From: Hymenolepis diminuta
Lineage: Eukaryota; Platyhelminthes; Cestoda; Cyclophyllidea; Hymenolepididae
Length of the DNA: 64,000 nucleotides
Assembly: GCA_900708905.1 (NCBI GenBank)
Contig: CAADRB010000013.1
Location: forward strand, 1,307,331 to 1,371,330
Direction: 5' to 3'
The notes below the pieces were generated by a model. That model worked only from the letters and a program-made list of their open reading frames with translations, ran no database searches and was not told where the DNA came from. Shown here piece by piece: positions 1 through 12,027 of the stretch. Within the stretch, counting starts at the first letter, position 1. Each line of letters opens with the position of its first letter. A program made the position numbers and the translations under genes.

Positions 1-1877
1 ATTTGAACGCACAAATATTACACATTAATTTTCCTTATTTTTATCGTTCATGGCACAGAAAAAATGGCGAAAGTTTGGTAAACGGGAAGGCGCCTAAATG
101 AGTGAAAAGGTCAACGAGTCCAATTAGACATGAAACGGGGGAGGAGGTCAACAGTAAACGAGTAATAAAGTCAGGACATCACGGACTTTACATGATTTAG
201 GGAGCATTGGGTTGTCTATATTTTCAAAAGGCTCAATCCTCTTCATTTGACACGGTATGCATATTTAGAGATTGTTGACTGGTTGATTAATTTCCACGGT
301 TGGTGGTAGAGGAGACTATCAGCAATTCAGTTAAAATAGAACAGCTCGGAGAGGCTCAAAAAAATAACTTTATATGAATTTTTTTCAAATTCGTTAAGTA
401 TGTTAGTGAAATATTTTTCTCGATGTTACAGAAATTTTAACTTTATTTAGCCTTCTCTAATATCCTTTTAATGTAGACAAGTTGGTTTTGAACACGAATG
501 TAAATTAAAAGTTACTTAGAAAGGAAGTTTGAAGTATACACGAAGCACATAGTGCATACGTAAAAAAACTGTCGATTAATCGGATCCTTCGTTAGTAATA
601 ACAAAAAAGGGAAGCTAATTGAGCTGCAACCCAAATGAATTTTAATATGCTCTGGTTCAACATATTTATTTCCTTCTAGACTCACTTGACTACTAAATAT
701 TTGCTGACCACATAATCCGGTTAGTTGTTACGATCAAAATTGGTTGATTCAGATGGAACATTTCAGGGATTGAACTTTTAGGACTAGTGATCTATTTAAG
801 TTGATGACTGATGATACTCAGGATTTATTTCCCATTACACCCATTTCTATCTATTGTTTACTACTGACTTGACAAAACAAAACATACTAAATGTTTATTG
901 ATGTCTAATTTGCCAGTGGAATAGGTGCAATGCTCATCAGTACACACATGGTTAACGGAATGGTGCCTATACGATGCTACCACTCTACATAAGAGTTAGG
1001 ACAATTACAATATCGCTCCTTTGTATCCAAGTTGCAATTAGTTACGGTTATTGTTCTACCTGGATATCATATCAGCATGACAAACACAAGTTCAAAAAGT
1101 GTAACAGTTCTGCTCTCATGTAAGATAGAAGATGAAATAAGGCACATACAACGCATTATTATAGCAGAAAATTTAAAAGACCTATTTGTTAATGTAGAGG
1201 GAAGATTGATTATCATTAAAAATGTAGATTATGCTCCATTTGGGGGTTTAGAATTTATATATTAAATTATGCGAGTACAGATCTCTGCTTCTTTCGAATA
1301 CATTTCCTAGATTGTAAGCAGATGCAAAATATGTTGAATAGTGAAAAAATCAACACTTCCTACTATAAAAAGGAACCTCATTAATTTGAAAGCGGAAAAA
1401 TTCGCTTCTATTTACTTTAAAATTGGCGGAGATTTAATCATATTTTTCCTATTTGTACTAATAATAATATTATGCTAAAATTTGCTTTGAGTTTTCATTT
1501 TAAATTACAAAAATGCAAAAATTGAGAAGACTTATCCTTTAATAGCACGTCTTTGTATACAAAATGGGAGGCTAGTTAAATTTTTAAGAGAAAATTGGGC
1601 AGATTAAGGAAATTAGCTTCCTGAAATGAAGAAAGCGTGAAAATTGTTTTATTTACAGTTTATTTTCTTTTCCAATCTCTGCTTATCCCCTACTTTATTG
1701 GACTCTGATCTTATCGTCTATCTTCTAGAAAAAGTAATGAAATATTTATCCACAACTGAGCAGATAAATTGCATAGCGCCAGTTATAAATTAGTAAATCC
1801 TGCTAAATAAATAAATTTTGAGGATAAATAAATCGATAAATAAACAGAGCAATATTGGGAAAAAGCAATTAACTCGC
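1..1877 (-). other. intron 1 of the HCN-like gene (partial)
   Basis: This is the stretch downstream of the HCN first coding exon on the minus strand, running to the left edge. I looked for the next HCN exon, which should begin with a Phe-Tyr-Trp-Asp-like segment leading into S1, and did not find it, so the intron must be longer than about 1.9 kb. No repeats or other genes were recognised here. Confidence 0.6.
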
Positions 1878-3427
1878 CTGAAGTTGCTAGCCGGATGTAT
1901 GATCCACTTTCCTTGTTTCCTTTGTCTAGTGCGTTCTTTGTTCAAAGCAACTTTTGTGCCAAAAAGTTTCTTGGCCAGTTTATTATCGGATGGTTGAAAA
2001 AACAATAGAAATTGCTCCTTCCAATATTCTTTCGAACTTTGCTTTGTGGATTCATCAAGACCTCCTCCAGCGTCCCTTTCAACATCCTCTACGGGCTCCT
2101 TGTTTTGGTCTTCTTCATTCAAAATTCGAGGAATGTTAAAGCTAGACTTGATCTCTTTCTCAAAATCCTCCATTGTTTGAAGTCGAACATCTCTCTTCCC
2201 AACTTTGATCAAAATATCCTCCTCTAAGTGAACATGATCGTCTTCTTTTTCAATAGATCCACGTGTTAGTTCTAAATATCTGTCAGATTGACTATGTCTC
2301 CTAGTCGTAGAAGCTCTTAGGCCATCTTTTAAATCTTTTTCCTCTCGGTATAAGAGATCCAAAATTTGCCCTGTGGGAAGGGATCGAAGACTTCCTGTTT
2401 CCGATGCATTGTATAGTTCATTTCGTATTATGGTGGCACGATTAACACTTCCAAGTTTATTAGGTTGAGCATACGGTGGGGTGTCCTGAGTAGATTTTGC
2501 AATTGATGGAGATGAAGTTGCGTTGAGAAGAAGGGAGTTCTTAGCAGAACCACCTGTAGTGTTACTATACATTAAATTCTTTCTACTTGACGATGTTGCA
2601 GATTCAATGGGCATTCGAACGATTGCATTTGTCACAGAGAGAGTTTTACGCAAACCAAAGTCAAGTCCACGTTTCCGAACAGATTTAGTTTTCTGAAGTG
2701 CCGCCGGTAATTGGAATCGAAGACCCGTGGCCTGTTTTGTGTAGAAAGACCCTGATTTTAATCCGAATCTTGCTTTATTTGAGGTATTGATATATTCATT
2801 GACTGGAGTTATACTAGAGAATATTGTTTGAGTGTGCTGGGATGATGTTGCTGGCAGCACAGTTAGGGAACTGGATCTCCTTTTAACTTTAGAAAACTTT
2901 TTCCGGTCTGCGGATTTCACATCTCGATAGAGTCCACTAAGGATGGGGATTTCATCCGTATCAATTTCTCCAGGTATCGCACTAGATGTTCGAGAATGAA
3001 AAGATCGACTATGCCGCCACGCCGAAATTTTATTTGACTGACAATTTGGTCGTGACCAGACGTAATCTTTTAATGGGTTTTGATAAAAATAAGCTGCACA
3101 GTACTTGCATCCTCGATCAAGACCAGATAAAGCGACACTCTTGGATCTCCCGCAACGTCGTAAACTTGGATGCCAGTTTGTAGGCGTTTTAGACTCGTCT
3201 ACGGAATCGCTGAAATAAATTGGATCTAGTTTGTGACAATGCTGGCAAGTCAGTATAGGTACATCGAGCAGGGGTTTGCCAGGGAAGCTAGCATCCGCCT
3301 TTTGCATTGCTGCTAGAGTGGCTTCTGTCAGCTGTTCACTCAATCTTCGTATGGCAGACCATTTGTCTCGACTGTCTGTTAGCCTATTACTCGGTGAATT
3401 AATGCTATCTGAATTCATATCAGGCAT
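1878..3427 (-). CDS. HCN: HCN-like (Ih) cation channel, first coding exon
   Basis: This exon gives about 517 residues from an ATG at 3427-3425; an in-frame TAA lies eight codons upstream. Most of the exon is a Ser/Arg/Lys-rich, probably disordered cytoplasmic N-terminus. Residues ~468-517 match the conserved HCN/Ion_trans_N segment that precedes transmembrane helix S1: a QF-x4-FQP-x2-NK-x4-KLFG start, a KE-x-R basic stretch, and the closing WIIHPASNFR, which parallels the WIIHPYSDFR of animal HCN channels. HCN channels are tetrameric plasma-membrane Na/K channels opened by hyperpolarization and tuned by cAMP. The helices, pore and cyclic-nucleotide domain are not in the window. The open frame runs on 28 codons into the intron. 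Homology to HCN favours ending the exon inside the Arg codon, at an AG followed by GCGAGT, a GC-type donor (1877-1872). A GT donor four bases further on is the alternative. The N-terminus also has two CxxC pairs (residues 61/64 and 107/110). The family call is firm; the exact exon end is less so. Confidence 0.85.
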
Positions 3428-5875
3428 GATTGAATGACTTCCATGAAATTAACCTCATTTGTGTGCAGTGATGCCCTTCCTAAGTATGTAACTGAATTTA
3501 GTAAGGTATAATTTTGCGCCATTGCTGATTGGCAAAGGTGAGGATGACCTTATTGGTGGATACAATCAGCTGTTGGGATAATCTAAACTAAAGCTTTCTC
3601 ATTGGCGGATTCACTTTTATTAAAAGACCAGTATTACGCTTTACCTTATTTAAGTACTGTTTGGTGTAAAAATCGTTTGATTTGCACATTTCAATATCCC
3701 GTTACTCGGAACAAACAATCTAATTAAAATTATTGGGAGTAAAAAATTTGAACAAGTAAATATAAATGGGAAATTACACTTCATTTTTACTTTGCACGTT
3801 TACAAAGTGATAGGTCGGGATTAAAAATTGTCAAATCGGGGGTCACAAGCTCGAGACTCGCCAACACGCAACCGGTTATCGTAATTTCATTTTGTGCTTG
3901 TTAATAACCGGTGCTCTAATGGTTAATTGAAGTTGAGTTCATTCATCAAACTTTGAAAATGCAATAATTTAATGGATTTTGGAATTATTGGAAGTTCTGG
4001 ATATTTATCTATAAGTATTGTGACAGGGCTAGTTTTGGCTTTTCACCAAACCCAAATAGGAAAATTCCATTTTATTATTAATTTACTGTAAGGAAATCCA
4101 TTTCGTGACTGCATCGTAAAATGAACGCAGCTTTGATATTGCCAACAAAGGACGGTGAAAAGCAACTAAGGTAAAGTCCCTCGAATCTCACTCTAAAAAG
4201 AGGGGAAATAGTAACTATTACTGAGTAAATTTATTATTGGGAAAATAAAATGCGTTAGAATTCTAATCGAAAGGAAATGTCATGCAGCACTTATTGGCAG
4301 ATTGATTCCGATAAACCCAAAGACGATCTCTCAACCAAAAGATTTCTTTGTCCAGTAGATGGATGAAAAGGACGATTGCTAAATTACATGGGTCCTTGTC
4401 ATCCGAATTTTCTATAAAAAATATGTGGAGAAAAAACAATAAGAAAAGCTGATTAAAATTTAATTCAAAAAGACAGTTAACCTGGTTATCCTTAAGCTCA
4501 GATGAACGGGGTTTCTCCCTATTCCCTGGCCCATTCTAACTGCTGCAATCCTTCTTAAAACCGAGCTATCCCTATTTGGATACTTTTCCATGGTAGAAAG
4601 TTGTCAAATCTCGTTGTTTGACCCGAAATTAATCAGTTTTCCCTAATCTTTGTACCCTGCTGATAAATGTTTCCTTGTATGTCCATCAATCTTAAAGTTT
4701 CGGACCGATAACTCTATTATAAGTGTTTATTTAAACTCCTTTTATTAGAGTTTTATAATGCTATTTTTCAGAATCAAAACTAGTTAACCCTAGTGCAAAT
4801 GCATTCTTCCTTCAGACTTTGAGTCTCAATTTTGTATCTAATTTAACACCCAAGAAATTTACTTAATCTCACTTATGAGGAACCCTTTTTGACTTACATT
4901 GACCAAGTTCATTAGCCATTACATTTACAACGAGAAAAAATATGGTCCATTTTTCCACGATATTTTAAAAATCCAACCACATGTTAGTTTGGACAGCAGT
5001 ATTATGCTTTAATATCATTTTCCAAGGAATTCCATCACGTGGAAGATGACAGATGTCAAGCAAACTATTTAGGAAGACGCTGTAGATAAATAGGGTTTGA
5101 TGTTGTATAATAACCGAATCGAGAGATTAAAAACTTCAGTCCCACATTAATTGAGTTCACCCGGGAAAGTAATATTCTTTCATTGGTTCCAACCAGAACT
5201 TATATTTAATTAGAAATTTAATGAAAGTCATTGAACATAATATTTTCGAACACCGTATACTTACATGATCTGATTAATATTAACAATTATTACTCCATCA
5301 TTTAGACACTATTTCAGATAAATGTTTGAAATCATAAAATTTGTCGCTAGATCCGAAGAGTTAATCATATGGCACGATGTTTACAGGTACACATTTTATT
5401 GCGCGGCACTTTTATTAAGTGGCACGTGTTTTCTCACATTCAGCCCCATATCTATTAGACATATTAATTACCGTTAACCACCGTCGAATGTACAGCTTTC
5501 TAATGCCTTTTAATGGCATCAAAATATTCAGGCAGTTAATAATATTATCATATGTATTGTAATCATAAGCAGTTTAAGTGATCATTGCAAAATGAATTAA
5601 TTCAGTAGTAATCAGATGTACACAATTATCAATAAGAGTAGAAGCAAGGCCTTTCCAAAATATTACTAAAGGCGTCTGAAAACAGCACTCTTAAAATTCT
5701 CCTTAATGCGATGAGAAGGATGAGTTGGGGGTTGCTCTTTCGGAGGATAATAATGTCAATAGCTATCAAAACTGAGTTGTCTGGAAAATCCCGTATCCAA
5801 GCTTCAATGAACAAGAGTTCGTATTTGGTCTAGTATAAAAGTCTTTCCGTTTCTCTTCACATAAAGCCTCTTTGA
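3428..5875. other. upstream region of the HCN-like gene, no recognised gene
   Basis: This stretch should contain the HCN promoter and any 5' untranslated exons, but no promoter could be defined by eye. A short minus-strand open stretch (4591-4482) begins with ATG in a good context and ends at a possible GTTAAC donor; it is noted in the findings. Otherwise AT-rich and featureless. Confidence 0.4.
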
Positions 5876-6322
5876 GTCATCAGATTTCAAGATGGATTAA
5901 AGCAGAAAGTCGGCAAAAAGTCTTGGCTAGGGCAAATCGACCTGGACGCCGAGAAAGTATTTGCTTCGACTGGATCGTCATGGCTAGAAGAGTCAACTGC
6001 ATCAGTTCCTGTTCCTTATACCGAGAATCCTCATCTTAGGAACATTTGAGCAAAACAAAGAAATGTAAAGCTGCCAAGAAATCAATGCTTTTGCACTATC
6101 GACAAGATCACTGTTCCCCCAGCGGAATTATCAACAAGGACTTCCAGTTGTTTTAAGTCTTATAAACGCCTTCAACATATTTTTAGTGAAAAATATGTAA
6201 ATAGTTGTTTGAAAAAGAAGCAGCAGATGTCTTTTGAGTTGAGAGGAGAAGAATTAATTGTTCCGAATTACATCGATCAAATCTTCCTGAACTTTCCTCA
6301 AATTATTCCTTCTCTGTTGTAG
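5876..6322 (+). pseudogene. unidentified open stretch with one in-frame TGA
   Basis: One reading frame is open for 149 codons, from just after a TGA at 5873 to a TAG at 6320, except for a single TGA at 6047-6049. No usable ATG opens the frame. The first 57 codons are less AT-biased than the surroundings and encode a mixed acidic segment that reads like real protein (KKSWLGQIDLDAEKVF and onward); the second part is more lysine-rich. I do not recognise a family. It could be an internal exon pair, a decayed gene fragment or chance. No splice pair that cleanly removes the TGA was seen. Confidence 0.2.
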
Positions 6323-7593
6323 TCATGCATCAGCTTGACCGATCAAAATATGGTATGCTATATTTATTAATAAACAAACATATAAAATTTATTCAGCTCC
6401 ACTATATTCTATATTTACACGTGAGGTAAGCTAAATTTTATTTAATTTTAAAGCTCAAAAATTTGTAACAACAGGTTTTAATTAAAAAATTGCATTCATA
6501 ATATCTATTAAAAAGAGTTTGCACCTTATGCCCGCCTTTTGAATTTGTTTTAAAAATATACTCAACCGTTGTAAACCCACCTACTCTGAATCTATATTTT
6601 ATTAAAGTTACTGATTTCGGTTTACGGTATAATCCCCTTTATTGACCTTCTTGTCTCGTAAACACTGGAATATATGCGAAGTTTTCCTTTCCTTTTATAA
6701 AAGTACAAGTGTCTTTTTCCTCGGACAATGTTAAATCATTCATTCGTCTTTTTTCTTGTGCAGTAAAATGTACTTCCAAGGACATCTCCATATTCTTATA
6801 AAAATTCAGTCAAGAGTAGACGAAATAGTTGTTGGCAATCAGTGTATAGACAACAGGAAAGAAAATTATTATACTTGTTTATTAAATTTGTAACCTACAC
6901 GATGCGTAATAAGGCATAGGTCAGTTTTTTATTCAAATTCAGTAAATTCTCAAATACGGGACTTTGGAATGCTATCTTGCCATTCAAAATTAGCATTATG
7001 GAATGCCTTTCTCCAATGAGTTTTGAATATATTGGAATCTCTTAGGTTATTTGTAGTTAAGTGTAGAATAGAATTCAAGTATAGAAGAATTGCTTTTGTA
7101 TTTCTTTATATTATTGTAAAAATATAGAGATGAAACCATATTTATGGGATGAATTACTTCATTTAGCACCGACCAAGATTCCACATTGGTTTACCAAGCA
7201 TTCAAAAAATAGTTTCTTCACCAGTCGTCACTCAAGTTTAGTGGTCGGTGCCAATGAGTTGCGATATGCAGTTGTAGGTTATAGTCTTGATTAGCAAAAT
7301 CTTTGTCATTCTGAATCGTCGGATGCTGATTGGCATCTGCTTAAGTGTAGGAGAACATGCTTATTTGAAATCCAAAATGAAAATCATCCCGTTCTTCCCA
7401 ATAGGATCCAGTTATCTCATAAGCACCCACCTACTTCCAAAAGTACAGGTGTCGGGTATGGAAAACAGGGAATAACCCCAGAATCTACTAAGGGTGTTAT
7501 TTAAATTAGAAAAACAAGGCAAGGTTAAACAAAGGCTCTTAAACAATTTTCTTTGTATTCATTACGCAAAGCATTATTATTAAAACCGCAATT
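6323..7593. other. intergenic, nothing recognised
   Basis: AT-rich DNA without convincing coding sequence, repeats or RNA genes. Confidence 0.5.
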
Positions 7594-8052
7594 TTAAAAC
7601 GCTATATAATGTAGATATTTTTGAATTGTGAGGAATATACTTTTCAGATGGATAATTTCTATCTTTATAAATGTTATATAAACTTCAATAAGCATGGAGC
7701 AGTTGCCATTTTTATGAAAAATACAAATATCAAAACCAGGTACCTCTAAAGCCTTTATTGCCAATGAGTTAGTTAGGAAAATTACTGGCAGCTGCCTTAA
7801 CAGGAGTTCAACAAGGAAGTAGGCAAATTTTAGATGAAGATGATTTCTATAAAGAATTTTATTTTTAGCAGCATTATACCACAACCAAAATTCAAATGTG
7901 TACGTTGAAGAGAAGCTATATGTGTGAATCCACATTGTCATTGATTTTCTGAAAAAAAATTTAATTGAGGAGGTACTTGCAAATCGACCATCATAAATCC
8001 AAAGATAGTCTGCAAACGTAGTTACCTCCATTATCCAGCAAAAGAGTGCCAT
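7594..8052 (-). CDS. unidentified 152-codon ORF
   Basis: An ATG-to-stop frame of 152 codons, the longest uninterrupted one between the two recognised genes apart from the retrotransposon. The product would be rich in Phe, Ile, Leu and Tyr, with hydrophobic stretches around residues 85-110 and 125-140, but no motif or family was recognised. AT-rich DNA read on one strand often gives Phe/Ile/Leu/Lys-rich chance ORFs like this. No clear splice sites or upstream promoter support it. Confidence 0.12.
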   Translation of the reverse strand: MALFCWIMEVTTFADYLWIYDGRFASTSSIKFFFRKSMTMWIHTYSFSSTYTFEFWLWYNAAKNKILYRNHLHLKFAYFLVELLLRQLPVIFLTNSLAIKALEVPGFDICIFHKNGNCSMLIEVYITFIKIEIIHLKSIFLTIQKYLHYIAF

Positions 8053-11000
8053 AAAATATGTGGAGTAAATGGCTACGAGACTATATGAAATCGTGATTTT
8101 CTAGATATTCCATTTGAAGCAGACTGAAGGAGAAAATCTTGAGTAAACTTTGACTTGAGAAGTCGTTGTCCCAATAATCCTGATGCTTAAAGGAAGCAGA
8201 CATTTCACTGTCACCTAACTCTCAATCCCTATACCCTTCCACCTCTTAAAATTGAACTTTCATTCCCTGTGTATGTGTTTGAATGTTTTTATTCACAAAT
8301 AAAAGTTGTTAAATTTTGCTTTTTGTCTTGGCATTTGAAATATGTAAGAAGAATTAGCAACACCAGTTTCTTAGCTATCGATAGGCAAGTCCCTCGCAAA
8401 AGAGGTCAAAGACTCATTCAATCCTCACTCAATGAATGATGGGTGATTATAAGTCTCCAACCAAGAGAAATCTATGATCATATTTCTCTGACAGCGTCGA
8501 CTTTTGAAATGATTTTTCCCCTCCATGAGGAAAAGTGGCATTTTTGATTAAAGATTTCAAAATAGAAATCAAAATCTCACATATAAAATAGGGAAAAAGA
8601 AATCAAGTCTAGAAATGTGTCTATTAGGCAATAAATTAGCACAGATTAAAATATACTCATATTCTGTTAAGAAAGAAATTGGTCCTAACATGACCCAAGA
8701 CATTTACTAGCGGTGAAGAATGATTCCACCGGCTTCATCATTTATAATTCCTTGTTATGACAAGCATGATACTTCCCAGTACGTTGTTACGTATCCAGTG
8801 TTAGAGGGATATATACACGCTACAAAGCATATATAATAGTTCGTTTTTAGTGTATTCGAGGTCCTGAAAAAATGGATTAAACCCACTACAGTTTCGATGA
8901 CTATCATCCAGAGGGTAATGTTTAAAATTGCAATTTCAGCGGTACAAGCATTACTAGACTTATTTCTTTTACATTTGCCCCTTTTGCTATCTACTTCATC
9001 TATTTACTATGACAAGCATTTACTATAAATACATCCAGATCTCAAGCGTTTATATTTATTTCACAGTGACAGTTTCCTTTCTTTAATTTTTATCGACACA
9101 CAATTTTGATGCAAGGATGGTCGTTAAAATAAATGCGTCGGCTATTTCTCCTTGAAAGTTCCTTTTTGTGGTAAGCAAGAGTGCAGGATATTCTTTGTGT
9201 CGTTTGTAATTTCAGGTTTAACTTACGCTATAATGACTAGGGGAAGAGAATTGTTTGTGAATTGGAACTTCACTAGAAGATTAAAAGAAGAAAATGTTTG
9301 CATCTTAGTTTAACATTTAAAATAAAATATTTAAGAACAATATGCAGATTCTATTTGGGAATTAGTATTAAGATTATCATGTATCTCGCGTGTTAAAATC
9401 GTTTGTTGTCTGGCACTTAGTGGTGTTCCTTAACCAAGGACGACTGACAGATGAAATCGTTAACGCTTTTGCTTAGCCAATCAATATGAGTATGCATTAC
9501 CTTCACTTTTCAGAAAACAATTTATCTACCTGTGATTGGATATTCAAATAAAATGGCATGGTGTATCGTAAACCAGCCATATCTTATGATTCTCTAGCTG
9601 GTAAGTTGAGTCCATTTATGGATTTAGTGAATAATCCCCTCCTTTGTTCATCTTTTAACACTGATATGCCAATTTAATCACTTCATACTACTTAATTATT
9701 TCATTTAGTATGACTGGGAATATACATTGGGTATGGAAGCCGCTCGATACTCAATATAGTCACAACAACAAATGACCCAGATCTAATGTAATTTGTGGGA
9801 AAAATATTGAGGTGCTTTGCACATGAAACTATTTATTTATCAAGTTGAAAGAATATTAGTTTACACAAATAAAATGGAAGTTAAAGGTCAGCTTATCGGT
9901 GGCAATTCTGTCAAGTCTAATTGCCAAGATGCTAGGGGCGACGAGTGCCCACATATTGATCAAGATACAGTCATGAGCCATACTAATCGAAGCCCAGTCA
10001 AAAACTTTGCGGTTCTTATGTGGAACTCCATTAACTATACTGTTGTATATAGCACGGTTTAAATAGATCTTTATTAAGGAGCAGCATATAGATGGGACAA
10101 ATGAACATTGAAGAGCATGAAGTCTGCAAGATGTATGAAAGATAGAAATTTGGATAAAAAAGCATAAAGTTTACTAATGGTAAGACCAGACAGCCATTTG
10201 CTCTATATGCGCCTGACCTCTCCACGAGCGATAGCGACTGATGACTATGCAGTCTGATCTAGCCAATGAGCTCCCAGTTAAGCATTCTAGTTGGCCAATT
10301 CTGTTTCCAGATATATGGTTCGCTTTTGTCCGATAAGGTTAAGGGTATATTTTCAGCACTCTTAAGGCTTACACTACTCTAACTACACCCATACGTCATC
10401 TTCATATGAGATACGAGTTTATTTCCTTGGGATACTGGCCATTCAACCGCTTATGGGCACTATTTTGCTTTATGAATAACTTAGGCTCAAAATTTTGACC
10501 ATTTCAACATAAATAAACTGTTCTTTTGTGCTATATCGTTTCTCTTTATTCCACTAATAAATAATTTTCTTTGTTAATTACCATCCCTAAACTTTAATGC
10601 GGCCATTAAAATTATATTCTATTGGAATGAATGTTTTATAATCACATTTTGCAGTACCATTAAAACGTTATTTTCTAATATATACTACCGGAACTAGATC
10701 ATTAAGGTGAGAATGACCGCACTTGAAAACCAGTCGCTTAGTCTCCAGCTTAATTTCGTCTTGAATATCAGGCTGCCAAATAGACTAAAAGTCCTTGTGG
10801 CAATATATCAAAATAAAAATATATTTATTCAGAAGGTGTTATTATAAAATGACTTCCATTTTCACATATGTAAATGTAAAAACTAATGTGACTTAATTAA
10901 AGAGTCAAAATATTCCTCAACATGCATCAAATGGCATTTCACGTTTTAAATTCATATTAAATTCGATAATTTTATTAATATATTCGCCCTTTTGCCATTT

Positions 11001-11501
11001 GATTTAGTAGTTTGGTTAACGAAAACTCTAAGTGACTTCAAAAATCAAGGTTAACAGTGGGCATAATTAACTGTACTTAGGTTTCGACTGTATGAAAAAA
11101 AAGAAATTAGCCAGTTTAAACTGGACGGTTGGGGAATTGGAATTAACTAAAATTTCTGCACTGGATATTGAAATAATTTTTCCTCCAAAGAGACTTTAAC
11201 AAAACAAATTATTCTATTGAATTTATGAAAAAAATTTCAAAATTTCAAAGCTTTATTAACCAATTTTCACATCACTTCTTTTTTGTTGTGTAGTTTAATT
11301 TTGAATATTCTGGTAAAGAAAACGTTTGATGCTTTTAGTTGAAAGCTTTAGATAAGAGTTGAAATAAAGAACTTAACAGTGGAACAGTTATTGCGGAGGA
11401 GATTTCAATAAAATTAATGATTATGGGAAAATAAATAAGTCAGACAAAAGCGAAAGGAATTGTGTAAATAATAAATGAATTTCAGTGCCTACTTGGTTAG
11501 T
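8053..11501. other. intergenic, nothing recognised
   Basis: AT-rich DNA with only short, low-complexity open frames. No repeat shared with the rest of the window was noticed. Confidence 0.5.
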
Positions 11502-11505
11502 GAAC

Positions 11506-12023
11506 TGAAGGATAACTCTCTATGCGTTTCCAGAATTACCTTTTATTCGCATTCTCTACGACAATACGCCCACGAAGTTGGAGTTACCTTATTTATGTCC
11601 CTATGACGCATGACCCGTGTCAGACATGTCTAGAAGCGTCCATCAATTTTCCCCCTTATCTATAACCGCCTCGCTTCATATAAAAGGCACATCTGCGCTC
11701 AAGCTCTGGCGTGGCCTTACCCAAGTGACTCATATAAAGCTACCCTTGTTTTTCCAGACGCAACAACACACACTGGTCAGTTACGGACTCCGACAGATCC
11801 TGTTCATTTCCTCTCTTCCTCAGCACGCTTCTCTCTCTCTCCCTCTCTGTTACTCGTTTCAAACTCGTTCTGACCTCCTTGAATACATCTTTGGTCAACT
11901 CAACTCTTGGTGTTCTGTTTCACAATTGTTGTTAGCTCTTACTCAAACAGCTACGAAGTGATGATTTTTATTGCTGCCGTAATCTGTTAGCTGCAGACCG
12001 TTAGTTGTTATCTAACTCCGCCA
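11506..12023 (+). mobile_element. solo LTR of a CsRn1-like Ty3/gypsy element (copy A)
   Basis: A 518-bp unit starting TGAAGGATAACTCTC and ending CTCCGCCA, so it has TG...CA ends. It is flanked by a matching 4-bp target duplication GAAC (11502-11505 and 12024-12027). It aligns along its whole length with the LTR at 39756-40251, which sits directly behind a gypsy-type integrase, and that identifies the family. No pol or gag lies next to it, so it is a solo LTR left by recombination. It contains a good TATA box, a pyrimidine-rich CTCT tract near 11830, and the shared tail around GTTAGCTGCAGACCGTTAG. Confidence 0.85.
11679..11686 (+). promoter_or_regulatory. TATA box in LTR copy A
   Basis: TATAAAAG inside the solo LTR, about 170 bp from its 5' end, a usual place for an LTR promoter. 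The matching spot in the 39.8-kb LTR reads CATAAAAA, so that copy has lost the canonical box. Confidence 0.45.
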
Positions 12024-12027
12024 GAAC

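Noticed and set aside
1790..1877. Continuation of the HCN frame to the stop at 1790, which would give a 545-residue protein ending in a hydrophobic tail
   Set aside because: HCN homology ends exactly at the proposed splice site, and the tail reads as AT-rich intron. A truncated product would lack the channel.
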